64,000 nucleotides of DNA from Treponema parvum. GTDB taxonomy: Bacteria > Spirochaetota > Spirochaetia > Treponematales > Treponemataceae. The DNA is taken from NCBI RefSeq assembly GCF_017893945.1, contig NZ_CP054257.1:558001-622000 (forward strand), read 5' to 3'. Below, piece by piece: positions 52,631 to 61,218 of this stretch; the first letter of the stretch is position 1; each line of letters begins with the position of its first letter. Under the pieces are notes generated by a model. The model did no database searches. It had not been told where the DNA came from and saw only the letters and a list, made by a program, of their open reading frames with translations. Both the position numbers and the translations under genes were made by a program.

Positions 52631-54694
52631 ATGGGTGGGGAAAATTTAAAAAGGGTGGAAGAAAACAAAAAATCCGCCGTATCTAAGACTGATAAGACGG
52701 CGTCTGCCGCACAAAGAAGCACACAAAAAAGCATTAGCAATGCGGAACAAAAAAACAAAACGGCGCGAAAGTCCGGGCAGGCCGCTGTAGACGTGACGGC
52801 GCAAAAATCGGCGGCGCAGGGAGTAAACTCGATTCGCCGCAAAAAAACTTCGCCTAATACGGCTGTGTATGACGAAGACAGCATACAGCACCTTGAAGGG
52901 CTCGAGCATATACGGCGCCGGCCGGGAATGTACATAGGAAGCCTGGGCGACGGTTCGGACGAAAACGACGGAATTTATATTCTCTTAAAAGAAGGAATCG
53001 ACAACGCAGTCGACGAATTTTCACAGGGGTTCGGCAACCGAATCGACATTTCCATAGACGGAAGCGGACGGGTTCGCATACGAGACTATGGACGCGGCAT
53101 TCCCTTAGGAAAACTTGCCGACTGTGTTTCAAAGACGAACACGGGAGCAAAATATAACGATTCGGTCTTTAAACAAGCGATAGGAATGAACGGCGTAGGC
53201 ATAAAGGCCGCAAATGCGCTTTCGTCCTATTTTAGAGCCGCTTCGATGCGCGACGGAAAATGCGCCGTAGTGGAATTCGAGCGCGGCGTAAAAAAATCCG
53301 AAAAGATGGGAAAAGTTCCGCAAGGTTCAAAGGACGGAACGTATCTTGAGTTTATCCCCGACGAGCTCATGTTCGGCAAATATTCGTTTAACATGGACGT
53401 TGTGGAAAAGCGCCTTTGGAACTACGTATATCTTAATCCCGGGCTGAAGATTGTTTGCAACGGCAAAGAATATTTCAGCGAAAACGGTCTCGTCGATCTT
53501 TTGAACAAGGAAATGGACGGAACTCCTCTTTATCCTTACTGTTCATTTAAAAATGAAATGCTGGAATTTGTCTTTACCCACACTAACGAGCTGGATAAGA
53601 CGTTGTATTCGTATGTGAACGGACAATCCACCGCAGACGGCGGAACCCACGTTACTTCATTTTTGGAAGGCTTTACAAAGGGCTTTAACGATTTTTACAA
53701 AAAAAACTATGACATAAAAGACGTTACAGGCGGACTTGTAGGAGCTTTAAAGATCAGCATAGACAATCCCATGTTTACCAGTCAGACAAAAAACAAGCTG
53801 GGCAATGTGGAAATTCGATCTCCCATAATAAAGGCCGTCCAGTTTGCCATTGACGATTGGCTTCGCAGGAACCCTTCGGCGGCCTCGGGCATTGAAGAAA
53901 AGATCATTCGCAACCAAAAGGCTCATGCTGAAATAAACGGCGTAAAAAAAGAAGCCCGAGAAGCCGCAAAAAAAATCTCACTTAAAATTCCGAAACTGAA
54001 GGATTGCCGCTATCACCTCCAAGACGGAAAAGCCGGTGAAGATTCCATGATCTTTATTACGGAAGGAGATTCGGCAACCGGCTCTATGGTCGGAAGCCGC
54101 GACGTAAGAAATCAGGCGATATTCAGCTTGCGCGGCAAGCCTGAAAACATGTTCGGCCGTAAACAAAAAGATATATACAAAAACGAAGAACTGTATAATT
54201 TGATGATGGCTTTGGGAATTCAGGAGAATGTCGAAGACCTGCGCTATTCAAAGATAATAATTGCGACCGATGCCGACAATGACGGATTTCACATAAGGAA
54301 TTTGGTTTTAACGTTCTTTCTTTTGTTTTTTGAAGAACTTGTTACCGGAGAGCGCGTTTTCATACTTGAAACTCCTCTTTTTCGCGTGCGAAACAAAACA
54401 AAGACTGTTTATTGCTACGACGAAGAAACGCGCGACAAACAGATGAAGGCTTTGGGAGCGGGCGCGGAAGTTACGCGTTTTAAAGGCCTCGGCGAAATAA
54501 GCCCTGGAGAATTCGGACAATTCATACACGAGCGCAAACCCGGCGACGGCGAAGACGTAGGCATGCATTTAACTTCGGTGAGCATTCAGACTCTTAAAAA
54601 CGTTCCTAAAATACTTTCGTTTTATATGGGAAAAAACACGCCTGAAAGACGAGACTTTATCGTGCATCACCTTTCCGCGGACATAGACGCTTGA
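52631..54694 (+). CDS. parE: DNA topoisomerase IV subunit B-like (ParE, GyrB family)
   Basis: ATPase subunit of a type IIA topoisomerase. From ATG 52631 the product has 687 residues. The first ~75 are Lys/Ala/Ser-rich and low complexity; ATPase motifs follow: 'EGIDNAVDEF', 'DYGRGIPLGKL' and 'GMNGVGIKAANAL'. The Toprim domain has 'FITEGDSATGSM', and 'ATDADNDGFHIR' carries the acidic metal residues. 'ITEGDSATGS' and 'SLRGKPENMFG' resemble the Bacteroidetes/spirochaete ParE type more than GyrB. parC follows after about 140 nt. A TTG at 52622 is rejected as start because it lies at the -10 box. Confidence 0.9.
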   Translation: MGGENLKRVEENKKSAVSKTDKTASAAQRSTQKSISNAEQKNKTARKSGQAAVDVTAQKSAAQGVNSIRRKKTSPNTAVYDEDSIQHLEGLEHIRRRPGMYIGSLGDGSDENDGIYILLKEGIDNAVDEFSQGFGNRIDISIDGSGRVRIRDYGRGIPLGKLADCVSKTNTGAKYNDSVFKQAIGMNGVGIKAANALSSYFRAASMRDGKCAVVEFERGVKKSEKMGKVPQGSKDGTYLEFIPDELMFGKYSFNMDVVEKRLWNYVYLNPGLKIVCNGKEYFSENGLVDLLNKEMDGTPLYPYCSFKNEMLEFVFTHTNELDKTLYSYVNGQSTADGGTHVTSFLEGFTKGFNDFYKKNYDIKDVTGGLVGALKISIDNPMFTSQTKNKLGNVEIRSPIIKAVQFAIDDWLRRNPSAASGIEEKIIRNQKAHAEINGVKKEAREAAKKISLKIPKLKDCRYHLQDGKAGEDSMIFITEGDSATGSMVGSRDVRNQAIFSLRGKPENMFGRKQKDIYKNEELYNLMMALGIQENVEDLRYSKIIIATDADNDGFHIRNLVLTFFLLFFEELVTGERVFILETPLFRVRNKTKTVYCYDEETRDKQMKALGAGAEVTRFKGLGEISPGEFGQFIHERKPGDGEDVGMHLTSVSIQTLKNVPKILSFYMGKNTPERRDFIVHHLSADIDA

Positions 54695-54831
54695 CTTACA
54701 TGTTTGGGCGGATGGTTTTATGGAACGGCGCAGGACATGTTTTTATATTATGCTTGGGAGCCTCTGAAAACTGCCGTTTTTAGAGGTAACTGCCGGCTTA
54801 TGAGCCGGTAAAAGACTTGTAGGAAATTTTT

Positions 54832-56757
54832 ATGGCCTTTGTAAAAAATATTTTTGACGAAAATTTTATTCAGTATGCAAGCTACGTTATCCGTGACCGC
54901 GCTATCCCCGACCTTGTCGACGGATTAAAACCCGTTCAGCGCAGGATAGTGCATACGCTTTTTGAAGTAGACGACGGGCGTTATCACAAAGTTGCTAACG
55001 TGGTCGGGCAATGCATGAAATATCATCCGCACGGAGACGCTTCCATCTATACCGCGCTTGTGAACCTTGCAAATAAAGAATTGTTTATAGATAAGCAGGG
55101 AAATTTCGGAAACATGTATACCGGAGATTCGGCCTCCGCTCCGCGCTATATAGAATGCCGCCTGCGCCCGATAGCGCGCGATATTTTGTACAGTCCTAAA
55201 ATAACGCAATTTGTGCCGAGCTACGACGGCCGCAGCCAAGAGCCCGTCGTTTTTCGCGCAAAGCTTCCTCTCGTCCTCATAATGGGAACGGAAGGAATCG
55301 CCGTCGGCATGAGCACTAAAATACTGAGTCACAACATACGCGAAGTCATAGACGCTGAAAAAAAATGCCTTTTAGGGAAGAAGTTCCGCCTTTATCCGGA
55401 TTTTCCTACCGGAGCTCTCATGGACGTTTCGGATTACAGGGACGGCAACGGCAAGATCGTTATGCGCGCCAAGATGGACACGACAGATGAAAAAAAGATC
55501 AGCATAACGGAAATTCCCTGCGGATGTACTACGGAAAGCGTTATGAATTCAATAGAAAATGCGGTAAAAAGCGGAAAGGTAAAGATCGCTTCGATTCACG
55601 ATTATACGGCGGAAAGCGTAAACATTGAAATAAAACTTCCTCGCGGCGTGTATACAAAGGACGTCGTCGACGCGCTGTACGCGTTTACCGAATGCGAACA
55701 GTCGATTTCATGCAACCTTCTTGTGATACGCGACAATATGCCGGTCGTAATGAGTGTTTCCGAAGTTATAGAGTATCACGCAAAGCAGCTTACGGGTATC
55801 CTTCATGACGAACTGAAAGTTGAGAGAGCCGAAATGATCGACCGGCTTCACGCCCGCACGCTTGAGCGCATCTTTGTTGAAGAGCGCATCTATAAACGCA
55901 TCGAAACCATGAAAACCGCAGAAACCGTAGAAAAAGCCGTGATCGACGGATTTAAACCGTTTAAGGCGGAACTTATACGTGAGGTAACTCATGACGATGT
56001 AGACCGGCTGCTTAAAATTCCTATCAGGCGCATATCGCTGTACGATATAAATAAAAACCGTGAAGAAGTTAAGACGATAAAGGAACGCATAAAAGAGATA
56101 GACAGGCTGCTTAAAAATCTTACCGAATATGCGGTATCGTATTTGGACGGAATACTAGCAAAGCTTGATGCAAAAGCCGTAAAACGCCGCACAGAAGTAA
56201 CTTCGATAGATATGGTTGACGTAAAATCCGTGGTTCAGCGCAATATTCCCTTGCGTTACGATGCAAAAACAGGTTATCTGGGGACCGACGTTTCTGGGGG
56301 AGAAGAAAAACTTCTTGTAACGCCTTACGACCGAGTGCTTTTTGTGCGCGGCAGCGGAATATACACCGTCATGGAAGTTCCCCAAAAAACGTTCGTCGGG
56401 CCTAAGATGTGGTTTTGTTCGCTTGCGGACAAGGAAACTCTCGGCGCCGTTTTGTTTACGGTCTTGTACCGCGATCCCAAGACAAAGTATCTTTTTATAA
56501 AACGCTGCCGAATTTCAGCCTATATCATGAACAGGGACTATTTTTTTGCACCGGACGGGATGGAAGTGATTCACATAGATACTCGTAAAAATTTTGCGTT
56601 TACCGTTCATTTTACCGCAAAACCGCGGGTTAAAATTTTGGAAAAACGCTGTAAGGCTTCGGATTATGTTGAAAAAGGGCTCAAGGCTTTAGGCGTAAGG
56701 ATTGAAGCGCGCGAAGTCGACAGTGTGGACGTTGAAGTGGCAAAAGGAGAGCCGTAA
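54832..56757 (+). CDS. parC: DNA topoisomerase IV subunit A-like (ParC, GyrA family)
   Basis: Cleavage subunit, 641 residues, shorter than GyrA. Winged-helix core: 'GLKPVQRRIVHTLFEV', 'KYHPHGDASIYTALV' (65-78), and 'SAPRYIECRL' with catalytic Tyr106. 'GTEGIAVGMSTKILSHN' is the usual tower segment. In the quinolone region, aligned to E. coli GyrA, position 83 is Ala (residue 70) and 87 is Thr (residue 74), instead of Ser/Asp. The C-terminal domain is short. GGAA precedes the ATG; the membrane-protein gene begins 3 nt after its stop. The pair relaxes and decatenates DNA. Confidence 0.9.
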   Translation: MAFVKNIFDENFIQYASYVIRDRAIPDLVDGLKPVQRRIVHTLFEVDDGRYHKVANVVGQCMKYHPHGDASIYTALVNLANKELFIDKQGNFGNMYTGDSASAPRYIECRLRPIARDILYSPKITQFVPSYDGRSQEPVVFRAKLPLVLIMGTEGIAVGMSTKILSHNIREVIDAEKKCLLGKKFRLYPDFPTGALMDVSDYRDGNGKIVMRAKMDTTDEKKISITEIPCGCTTESVMNSIENAVKSGKVKIASIHDYTAESVNIEIKLPRGVYTKDVVDALYAFTECEQSISCNLLVIRDNMPVVMSVSEVIEYHAKQLTGILHDELKVERAEMIDRLHARTLERIFVEERIYKRIETMKTAETVEKAVIDGFKPFKAELIREVTHDDVDRLLKIPIRRISLYDINKNREEVKTIKERIKEIDRLLKNLTEYAVSYLDGILAKLDAKAVKRRTEVTSIDMVDVKSVVQRNIPLRYDAKTGYLGTDVSGGEEKLLVTPYDRVLFVRGSGIYTVMEVPQKTFVGPKMWFCSLADKETLGAVLFTVLYRDPKTKYLFIKRCRISAYIMNRDYFFAPDGMEVIHIDTRKNFAFTVHFTAKPRVKILEKRCKASDYVEKGLKALGVRIEAREVDSVDVEVAKGEP

Positions 56758-56760
56758 AAT

Positions 56761-57855
56761 ATGAAAACATACAGGCAAATGATACATGTTTTAAACGCAT
56801 GCATGCGTGTGAACATGTGGAAAGCTCTTTTTTCTTTTTTGCTTATGTCCGTGCTCGAAACGCTCGTTATGTCGTTTTTTTCGGGGCCCGTGATTATGCT
56901 GCTGGCCAAAGGCGGAGTTGCGATTTTTCCTATAGCCGCGGCGGTTGCCTTGCTTTTTATGGGCTTTGTCTTTGTTATGTTTTTGCAATACGGATACCAA
57001 GTATTGCTTTTACGCATTTTGCGCAACGAATTCGTTACGCTGGGATTCTTGTTCAGCGGTTTTAAAGACCGTAAAAGAATTTTGCGCGCTTCATCATTAT
57101 TTTCTTTGGGAATGATAACTTCGCTTGTCATTTGCCAAATTCTTGTCTTAATAATAAATCTTAACTTTGAAAAAAACATACAAACTCTAAAATTTCCCGT
57201 CCTTGTAGGAATAATTTTTATCGTGTATACGATAATTTGTGCCGTTTTGCTTATACGCTTTGTTTTTGTTTGGGTATGCATTTACGACAATCCCGATTCC
57301 AAAGTAGCGGACGTTTTTAAGACGAGCGCGACATTGCTTAAAGGCAGATGTTTTAAACTTGCAGGATTTATACTTTATGCCGGCGGAATATACCTTTTAG
57401 TCGCCGTAAGCGCATTTTTGTTGTCCTTTCTGATTCCGCGTGATTTAAAAGGATTGCCGGCTTTTTTATTTTCCGTAACGGAATTAGTGTATTTTGTTTC
57501 CGCTTATACGGCCGTCGTAAGAATGTTTATGTCGGTTCCGCTGTTTTACACTGAGGTTTTGGCGGTGTCAGGAGCGGGCGTGAAAAACGAGCGTAAGGCG
57601 CTTGAAAGCCCTGCGGATATGGGCGGCGCTGAAAATCCTTGCGGCGCAGACCCAAGAGAAAGCGGCTCTGTGAATATGGGCGGCGACTCGGATGGTGGCG
57701 CCGCAGGCTCAGGTGGCAACGGCGACTCGGATGGGCGCGCCCCTGCGGATGGACGCAACGTTCAAAATCCCCGCAGCAGCGATTCTGACAACGGCGCCTT
57801 AAATAGGCGCGGTGCCGATTCGTCTGAAAGCCCGACTGTTGATGAAAAAAACTGA
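56761..57855 (+). CDS. Multi-pass membrane protein with acidic low-complexity tail
   Basis: A 364-residue protein I do not recognise by function. About six to seven membrane helices span residues 20-255 (e.g. 'VAVSAFLLSFLIPRDL', 'IIFIVYTIICAVLLIRFVFVWV'), resembling DUF975/GdpP-membrane-type proteins only loosely. The C-terminal 95 residues are Gly/Asp/Ser-rich ('GGDSDGGAAGSGGNGDSDG') and probably disordered. It starts 3 nt after parC, and the next gene overlaps its stop by 1 nt (TGATG), so it is part of an operon. Confidence 0.6.
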   Translation: MKTYRQMIHVLNACMRVNMWKALFSFLLMSVLETLVMSFFSGPVIMLLAKGGVAIFPIAAAVALLFMGFVFVMFLQYGYQVLLLRILRNEFVTLGFLFSGFKDRKRILRASSLFSLGMITSLVICQILVLIINLNFEKNIQTLKFPVLVGIIFIVYTIICAVLLIRFVFVWVCIYDNPDSKVADVFKTSATLLKGRCFKLAGFILYAGGIYLLVAVSAFLLSFLIPRDLKGLPAFLFSVTELVYFVSAYTAVVRMFMSVPLFYTEVLAVSGAGVKNERKALESPADMGGAENPCGADPRESGSVNMGGDSDGGAAGSGGNGDSDGRAPADGRNVQNPRSSDSDNGALNRRGADSSESPTVDEKN

Positions 57856-58466
57856 TGAACGCTTTATCGGTGCGCATCGTTTTTGAAACCGTCGTAAAAA
57901 ACTCTCGTTTTATCGCCGAGCTTTTGCCTTGTTCCGCTCAGGCTCAGGCGAGGTCGCTCCTTAAAGAACAAAAGATGAAATACAATGACGCGTCGCACGT
58001 GTGCCATGCCTTTGTCATAGGCGCTGCGGCTGAAATTCTAGGCATGAGCGACGCGGGCGAACCGCCCGGCACGGCAGGCCGCCCTATGTTGGACGTGCTT
58101 AAAAACTGCGGCTGTACGAATATACTTTTGACGGTAACGCGATATTTCGGCGGCACTCTTTTAGGTACGGGCGGCCTTGTAAAAGCATATTCCGATTCCG
58201 CAAAGCTCGTGCTTGAAAAAGCAAGAGAGCTCAACGCATTCGAAGAGCTTGTGTTGAAAAAAGAGTTTTCGTTTGCGCTGCCTTATAAGTTCTATGACAC
58301 GGTAAAACGCTGTTTTGCGACGTTTCACATATACGACCTGGCGGAAGTTTTTCAAACGAACATAAACATAAACGGCCGGATCCGAGAAGACGAAGCCGAT
58401 CTTTTTGCAAAACATGTTTTTGATATTACGGGCGGCGCCGTTGTCGTCGAGTTTTTAAAACTTTAA
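57855..58466 (+). CDS. IMPACT/YigZ-family protein (UPF0029)
   Basis: A 203-residue protein with the UPF0029 signature 'DAGEPPGTAGRPMLDVL' followed by 'VTRYFGGTLLGTGGLVKAY'. The N-terminal 'VKNSRFIAELLPCSAQAQARSLL' and 'ASHVCHAFVIG' are typical. The C-terminal domain has the ferredoxin-like DUF1949 pattern. Members are linked to translation and RNA binding (eukaryotic IMPACT inhibits GCN2), though the bacterial role is unclear. Start ATG overlaps the preceding stop. Confidence 0.88.
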   Translation: MNALSVRIVFETVVKNSRFIAELLPCSAQAQARSLLKEQKMKYNDASHVCHAFVIGAAAEILGMSDAGEPPGTAGRPMLDVLKNCGCTNILLTVTRYFGGTLLGTGGLVKAYSDSAKLVLEKARELNAFEELVLKKEFSFALPYKFYDTVKRCFATFHIYDLAEVFQTNININGRIREDEADLFAKHVFDITGGAVVVEFLKL

Positions 58467-58470
58467 ATGT

Positions 58471-58494
58471 TTGTCGCACATCCGAGTGCGACAA
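58471..58494 (+). terminator. Hairpin after the IMPACT-family gene
   Basis: TTGTCGCAC and GTGCGACAA are perfect 9-bp arms with a 6-nt loop. GC-rich sequence follows instead of a T-run, so a terminator role is likely but not certain. Confidence 0.5.
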
Positions 58495-58554
58495 GGGGCG
58501 ACATTATTTGTGGGGCGTGCATCCGTGTTCGGCTTTAATTAAAATAAAATATGT

Positions 58555-58560
58555 TATAAT
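58555..58560 (+). promoter_or_regulatory. -10 box 8 nt before the aldo-keto reductase start
   Basis: TATAAT, then ATTTTATC, then the ATG at 58569. No Shine-Dalgarno sequence. The -35 is weak. Confidence 0.55.
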
Positions 58561-58568
58561 ATTTTATC

Positions 58569-59423
58569 ATGAATGATTATGTGATTTTACGAGACGGCAC
58601 GAAGCTCTCGAAGCTGGGCATGGGAACTTGGTTCTTAGGCGAAAATTCGTCGACTAAAGATAAGGAAATTGACGCTGTCCGCACAGGTATCGAAAACGGC
58701 GTTACGCTCATAGATACTGCGGAAATGTACGGTTCCGGAAAATCGGAAATGCTCGTAGGCGAAGCTATAAAGGGCTTTGATCGCACTGAACTTTTTTTAG
58801 TTTCAAAAGTATATCCCCACAATGCAGGAAAAGCGCATATTTTTACCAGCTGTGAAAATTCCCTTAAAAGACTCGGCACCGACTACCTTGACATGTATCT
58901 TTTGCACTGGCGAGGTTCGATTCCTTTGTCGGAGACCGTATTTTGCATGGAAAAATTAGTTTCTGAAGGAAAAATAAAACGCTGGGGCGTTTCAAACCTT
59001 GATCTTTCTGACATGAAAGAACTGTTTTCAATTAAAGACGGAAACAACTGTGCCGTCGATCAAGTGCTGTATCATGTGGGCTCTAAGGGAATTGAATACG
59101 ATCTGTATCCGTGGTTAAAAGAGCACAATACGGCTGTAATGGCCTACTGTCCTATGGCTCAGGCCGGATCTCTTCAGTATGAACTCACGGAAAACCGCGT
59201 GTTAAAAAAAATCGCCGATTCACGCAATATAAGCGTTGTCAATCTCATGCTAGTTTATGTGCTTTCAAAACCCGACATGATAGCGATCCCCAGAACAGGC
59301 AATAAAAAACATGCCTTGGAAAATGCAAAGATGCGCGATATTGTCCTTACCGAAGATGAAATAAACATGATAGACGCGGAATTCCCTCCGCCCAAACGAA
59401 AAATCCCGCTGGATGTCGTATGA
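58569..59423 (+). CDS. Aldo/keto reductase
   Basis: A 284-residue NADPH-dependent oxidoreductase. Catalytic tetrad region: 'LIDTAEMYGSGKSEMLVG' (Asp and Tyr), 'LFLVSKVYPHNAG' (Lys) and 'YLDMYLLHWRG' (His). C-terminal cofactor segment 'MIAIPRTGNKKHALENAKM'. The barrel is full length. Substrate unknown, probably small aldehydes or sugars. The gene stands alone with its own promoter, followed by the first toxin-antitoxin module. Leaderless start is suggested by the -10 box 8 nt upstream. Confidence 0.93.
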   Translation: MNDYVILRDGTKLSKLGMGTWFLGENSSTKDKEIDAVRTGIENGVTLIDTAEMYGSGKSEMLVGEAIKGFDRTELFLVSKVYPHNAGKAHIFTSCENSLKRLGTDYLDMYLLHWRGSIPLSETVFCMEKLVSEGKIKRWGVSNLDLSDMKELFSIKDGNNCAVDQVLYHVGSKGIEYDLYPWLKEHNTAVMAYCPMAQAGSLQYELTENRVLKKIADSRNISVVNLMLVYVLSKPDMIAIPRTGNKKHALENAKMRDIVLTEDEINMIDAEFPPPKRKIPLDVV

Positions 59424-59486
59424 CGTTTCAGGTAAACAGTAAATTTGATGATATTCCATGTTGTTTTACGGGCGCAGTGTAAAAAA

Positions 59487-59518
59487 TATTTGATCTGATA
59501 TATCAAATATGATATACT
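59487..59518 (+). promoter_or_regulatory. Promoter and operator of the RelE-type toxin-antitoxin module
   Basis: TTGATC (59490-59495), 17 bp, TATACT (59513-59518), then 6 nt to the ATG at 59525. TATTTGAT (59487-59494) and ATCAAATA (59502-59509) form a perfect inverted repeat over the -35 and spacer, ideal for autorepression by the antitoxin. Confidence 0.65.
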
Positions 59519-59524
59519 TTGGTC

Positions 59525-59917
59525 ATGGGGTATGAGATAGAATTTTATAAACCCGAAAGCGGAAAAAATCCTGTAAATGAATTTATACAATCGCTTCAAA
59601 AAAAACCGATTGCTAAAATTTTACGGGATATAACGCTCCTACAAGAAGTGGGGCCGGATTTACATTATCCCTATGTGGATTTCATTAAGGGCGACAGATA
59701 TGAAGGCTTAATGGAACTTAGGACAAAACAATCAAACAATATTTTCAGGACTTTCTATTTCGTTGTTGTAAAGGATAAGGAAACGAAAGAAGAAAAGGCT
59801 GTTCTACTTCATGCGATACAGAAAAAGACGGACAAGACTCCGCAAAAGGAACTTGAAACCGTATTGGCACGAATGAAAGATTATAAATCAAGGGGTAGTT
59901 GTTATGGACGATTTTGA
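59525..59917 (+). CDS. RelE/HigB-family toxin (phage Gp49-like)
   Basis: A 130-residue protein with 'IEFYKPESGKNPVNEFIQSL', 'ILRDITLLQEVGP' and 'LMELRTKQSNNIFRTFYFVV', typical of phage-derived Gp49/HigB toxins that cut mRNA at the ribosome. It precedes the antitoxin gene, overlapping it by 14 nt, which is the HigB-HigA order. ATG 59525 is preferred to TTG 59519, which lies right after the -10 box. Confidence 0.87.
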   Translation: MGYEIEFYKPESGKNPVNEFIQSLQKKPIAKILRDITLLQEVGPDLHYPYVDFIKGDRYEGLMELRTKQSNNIFRTFYFVVVKDKETKEEKAVLLHAIQKKTDKTPQKELETVLARMKDYKSRGSCYGRF

Positions 59918-60176
59918 CAGATTGAAGGCTGAACTTTTCAAAGACGTGCAAATAAAGGCGGAGTATGACGCTCTTGAGCCTGAATATGAGCTGATAAAAC
60001 AGATTATAAAGGCACGGGCTGAAAAAAAGATGACACAGAAGCAGCTTGCCGAAAAAATCGGCACACGACAGTCCAATATTGCCCGATTGGAAAGCGGAAA
60101 CTATAATCCATCATTTAAGTTTTTGCAGAAAGTTGCAGTCGCATTGGATAAAAGATTGTCTTTTTCGCTGAGTTAG
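59904..60176 (+). CDS. XRE-family antitoxin (HigA-like)
   Basis: A 90-residue antitoxin with a helix-turn-helix near residues 38-70 ('MTQKQLAEKIGTRQSNIARL', 'ESGNYNPSFKFLQKVAVAL'). The N-terminal 35 residues would bind the toxin. It should neutralise the toxin and repress the shared promoter. Confidence 0.88.
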   Translation: MDDFDRLKAELFKDVQIKAEYDALEPEYELIKQIIKARAEKKMTQKQLAEKIGTRQSNIARLESGNYNPSFKFLQKVAVALDKRLSFSLS

Positions 60177-60332
60177 TATTCTGTCTGTTTTTCTATCGGT
60201 CTTTCACTGTGTCGGACGGAAGATAGCTAAAGATTTATGGAAAGTGAGGTTTGATATTTCAGCGGTCGAAGTTAAACGATGATTTTTTATACGGAAATTC
60301 CATAACTTCTCAAATGCAAATTTTAACAATAC

Positions 60333-60366
60333 TTGACGAACCGATTTGTACATTATACTATGTACA
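60333..60366 (+). promoter_or_regulatory. BrnTA promoter with palindrome around the -10 box
   Basis: TGTACAT (60347-60353) and ATGTACA (60360-60366) are a perfect inverted repeat whose 6-nt centre is TATACT, the -10 box. TTGACG at 60333 gives a slightly short -35 spacing. A BrnA dimer bound here would block polymerase. Confidence 0.6.
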
Positions 60367-60378
60367 TAGGAATGAACA

Positions 60379-60660
60379 ATGACATTCGAGTGGGACGAGA
60401 AAAAAAATGCCATAAACAAAAAGAAACACGGGATTGATTTTTATGAAGCTGTTCGTGTTTTTCTGGACGACAAACGAATTGAAAAATATGATGAAGGAAA
60501 TTCTTCACCTGAAGAAGAACGAACAAAAGTTTTAGGACTGGCACATAAAGTTGTCGTTGTAATATATACAGAACGGCACGAGAATCTAAGAATAATATCT
60601 GCACGGTTTGCAACGAAGGAGGAAAGAGATGAGTACTACAGTAACTATGACCTTAGATGA
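60379..60660 (+). CDS. brnT: BrnT-family ribonuclease toxin
   Basis: A 93-residue toxin with the BrnT/DUF497 signature 'FEWDEKKNAINKKKHGIDF', 'VFLDDKR' and 'VIYTERHENLRIISARFAT'. The RNase-like fold cleaves mRNA. The ATG has AGGA upstream. Its 3' end overlaps the brnA start by 32 nt, the usual brnT-brnA order. Confidence 0.92.
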   Translation: MTFEWDEKKNAINKKKHGIDFYEAVRVFLDDKRIEKYDEGNSSPEEERTKVLGLAHKVVVVIYTERHENLRIISARFATKEERDEYYSNYDLR

Positions 60661-60949
60661 TGTAAGAAAACTTCCGCCTATTAGTGAAGAACGAAAGAAA
60701 GAAATGGATTCGTTTGTAAACACGGATTTTTCCGACTGTCCAAAAATGACAAAAGAGGAGCTGTCGCAGTTTAAACCGTGGTATGAAGTTCATCCTGAAT
60801 GGGTTCGGATTAAAAAAGGCGATATTCATACCAAAATAGATTTGGATCTTCTGGATGCTCTTAAAAAGGGCGGAAAAGGTTATCAGAAACGCCTGAATCA
60901 GGCGCTTCGTTGGGCACTTGAAAATAACTGCCCTTATATGACAGTTTAA
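60629..60949 (+). CDS. brnA: BrnA-family antitoxin
   Basis: Start at 60629 follows GGAGG, giving a 106-residue protein; the TTG at 60608 is unlikely. The C-terminal part 'IDLDLLDALKKGGKGYQKRLNQALRWALENN' is the ribbon-helix-helix DNA-binding and dimer segment. It neutralises BrnT and represses the pair. Confidence 0.9.
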   Translation: MSTTVTMTLDDVRKLPPISEERKKEMDSFVNTDFSDCPKMTKEELSQFKPWYEVHPEWVRIKKGDIHTKIDLDLLDALKKGGKGYQKRLNQALRWALENNCPYMTV

Positions 60950-61218
60950 TATTTGATTTCCCTCTCCTTAAAATGCGTCACCGCAGAAAGCCTACAGCTT
61001 TCAAAAATGCCGCATTCGTACGTGTTTTGCGCAAACAAGACTTTTGCTGTTTCGGCTTTGCCCCAAACTCGCGCGTATTGCACGAGTTCTCCGCATTTTA
61101 GGCCTAAAAATAAATTCCTTGCCATTGTATAAAAAATGTAATTATATTATTATTGGTACGTGAATATATACGTTAGCCCTAGCTAATTAAATATATCAAT
61201 AATAACACAGGAGGGATC
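60950..61218 (+). promoter_or_regulatory. Intergenic region with pflB promoter
   Basis: No gene seen. The 3' half is very AT-rich; TTGCCA and, 17 bp later, TTATAT (about 61121-61150) are a possible promoter. GGAGG stands before the pflB start. Confidence 0.4.

Noticed and set aside
58910..58930. GGTTCGATTCC, resembling a tRNA T-arm
   Set aside because: It lies within the aldo-keto reductase coding sequence (Arg-Gly-Ser-Ile-Pro) and no acceptor or anticodon stem can be found around it.
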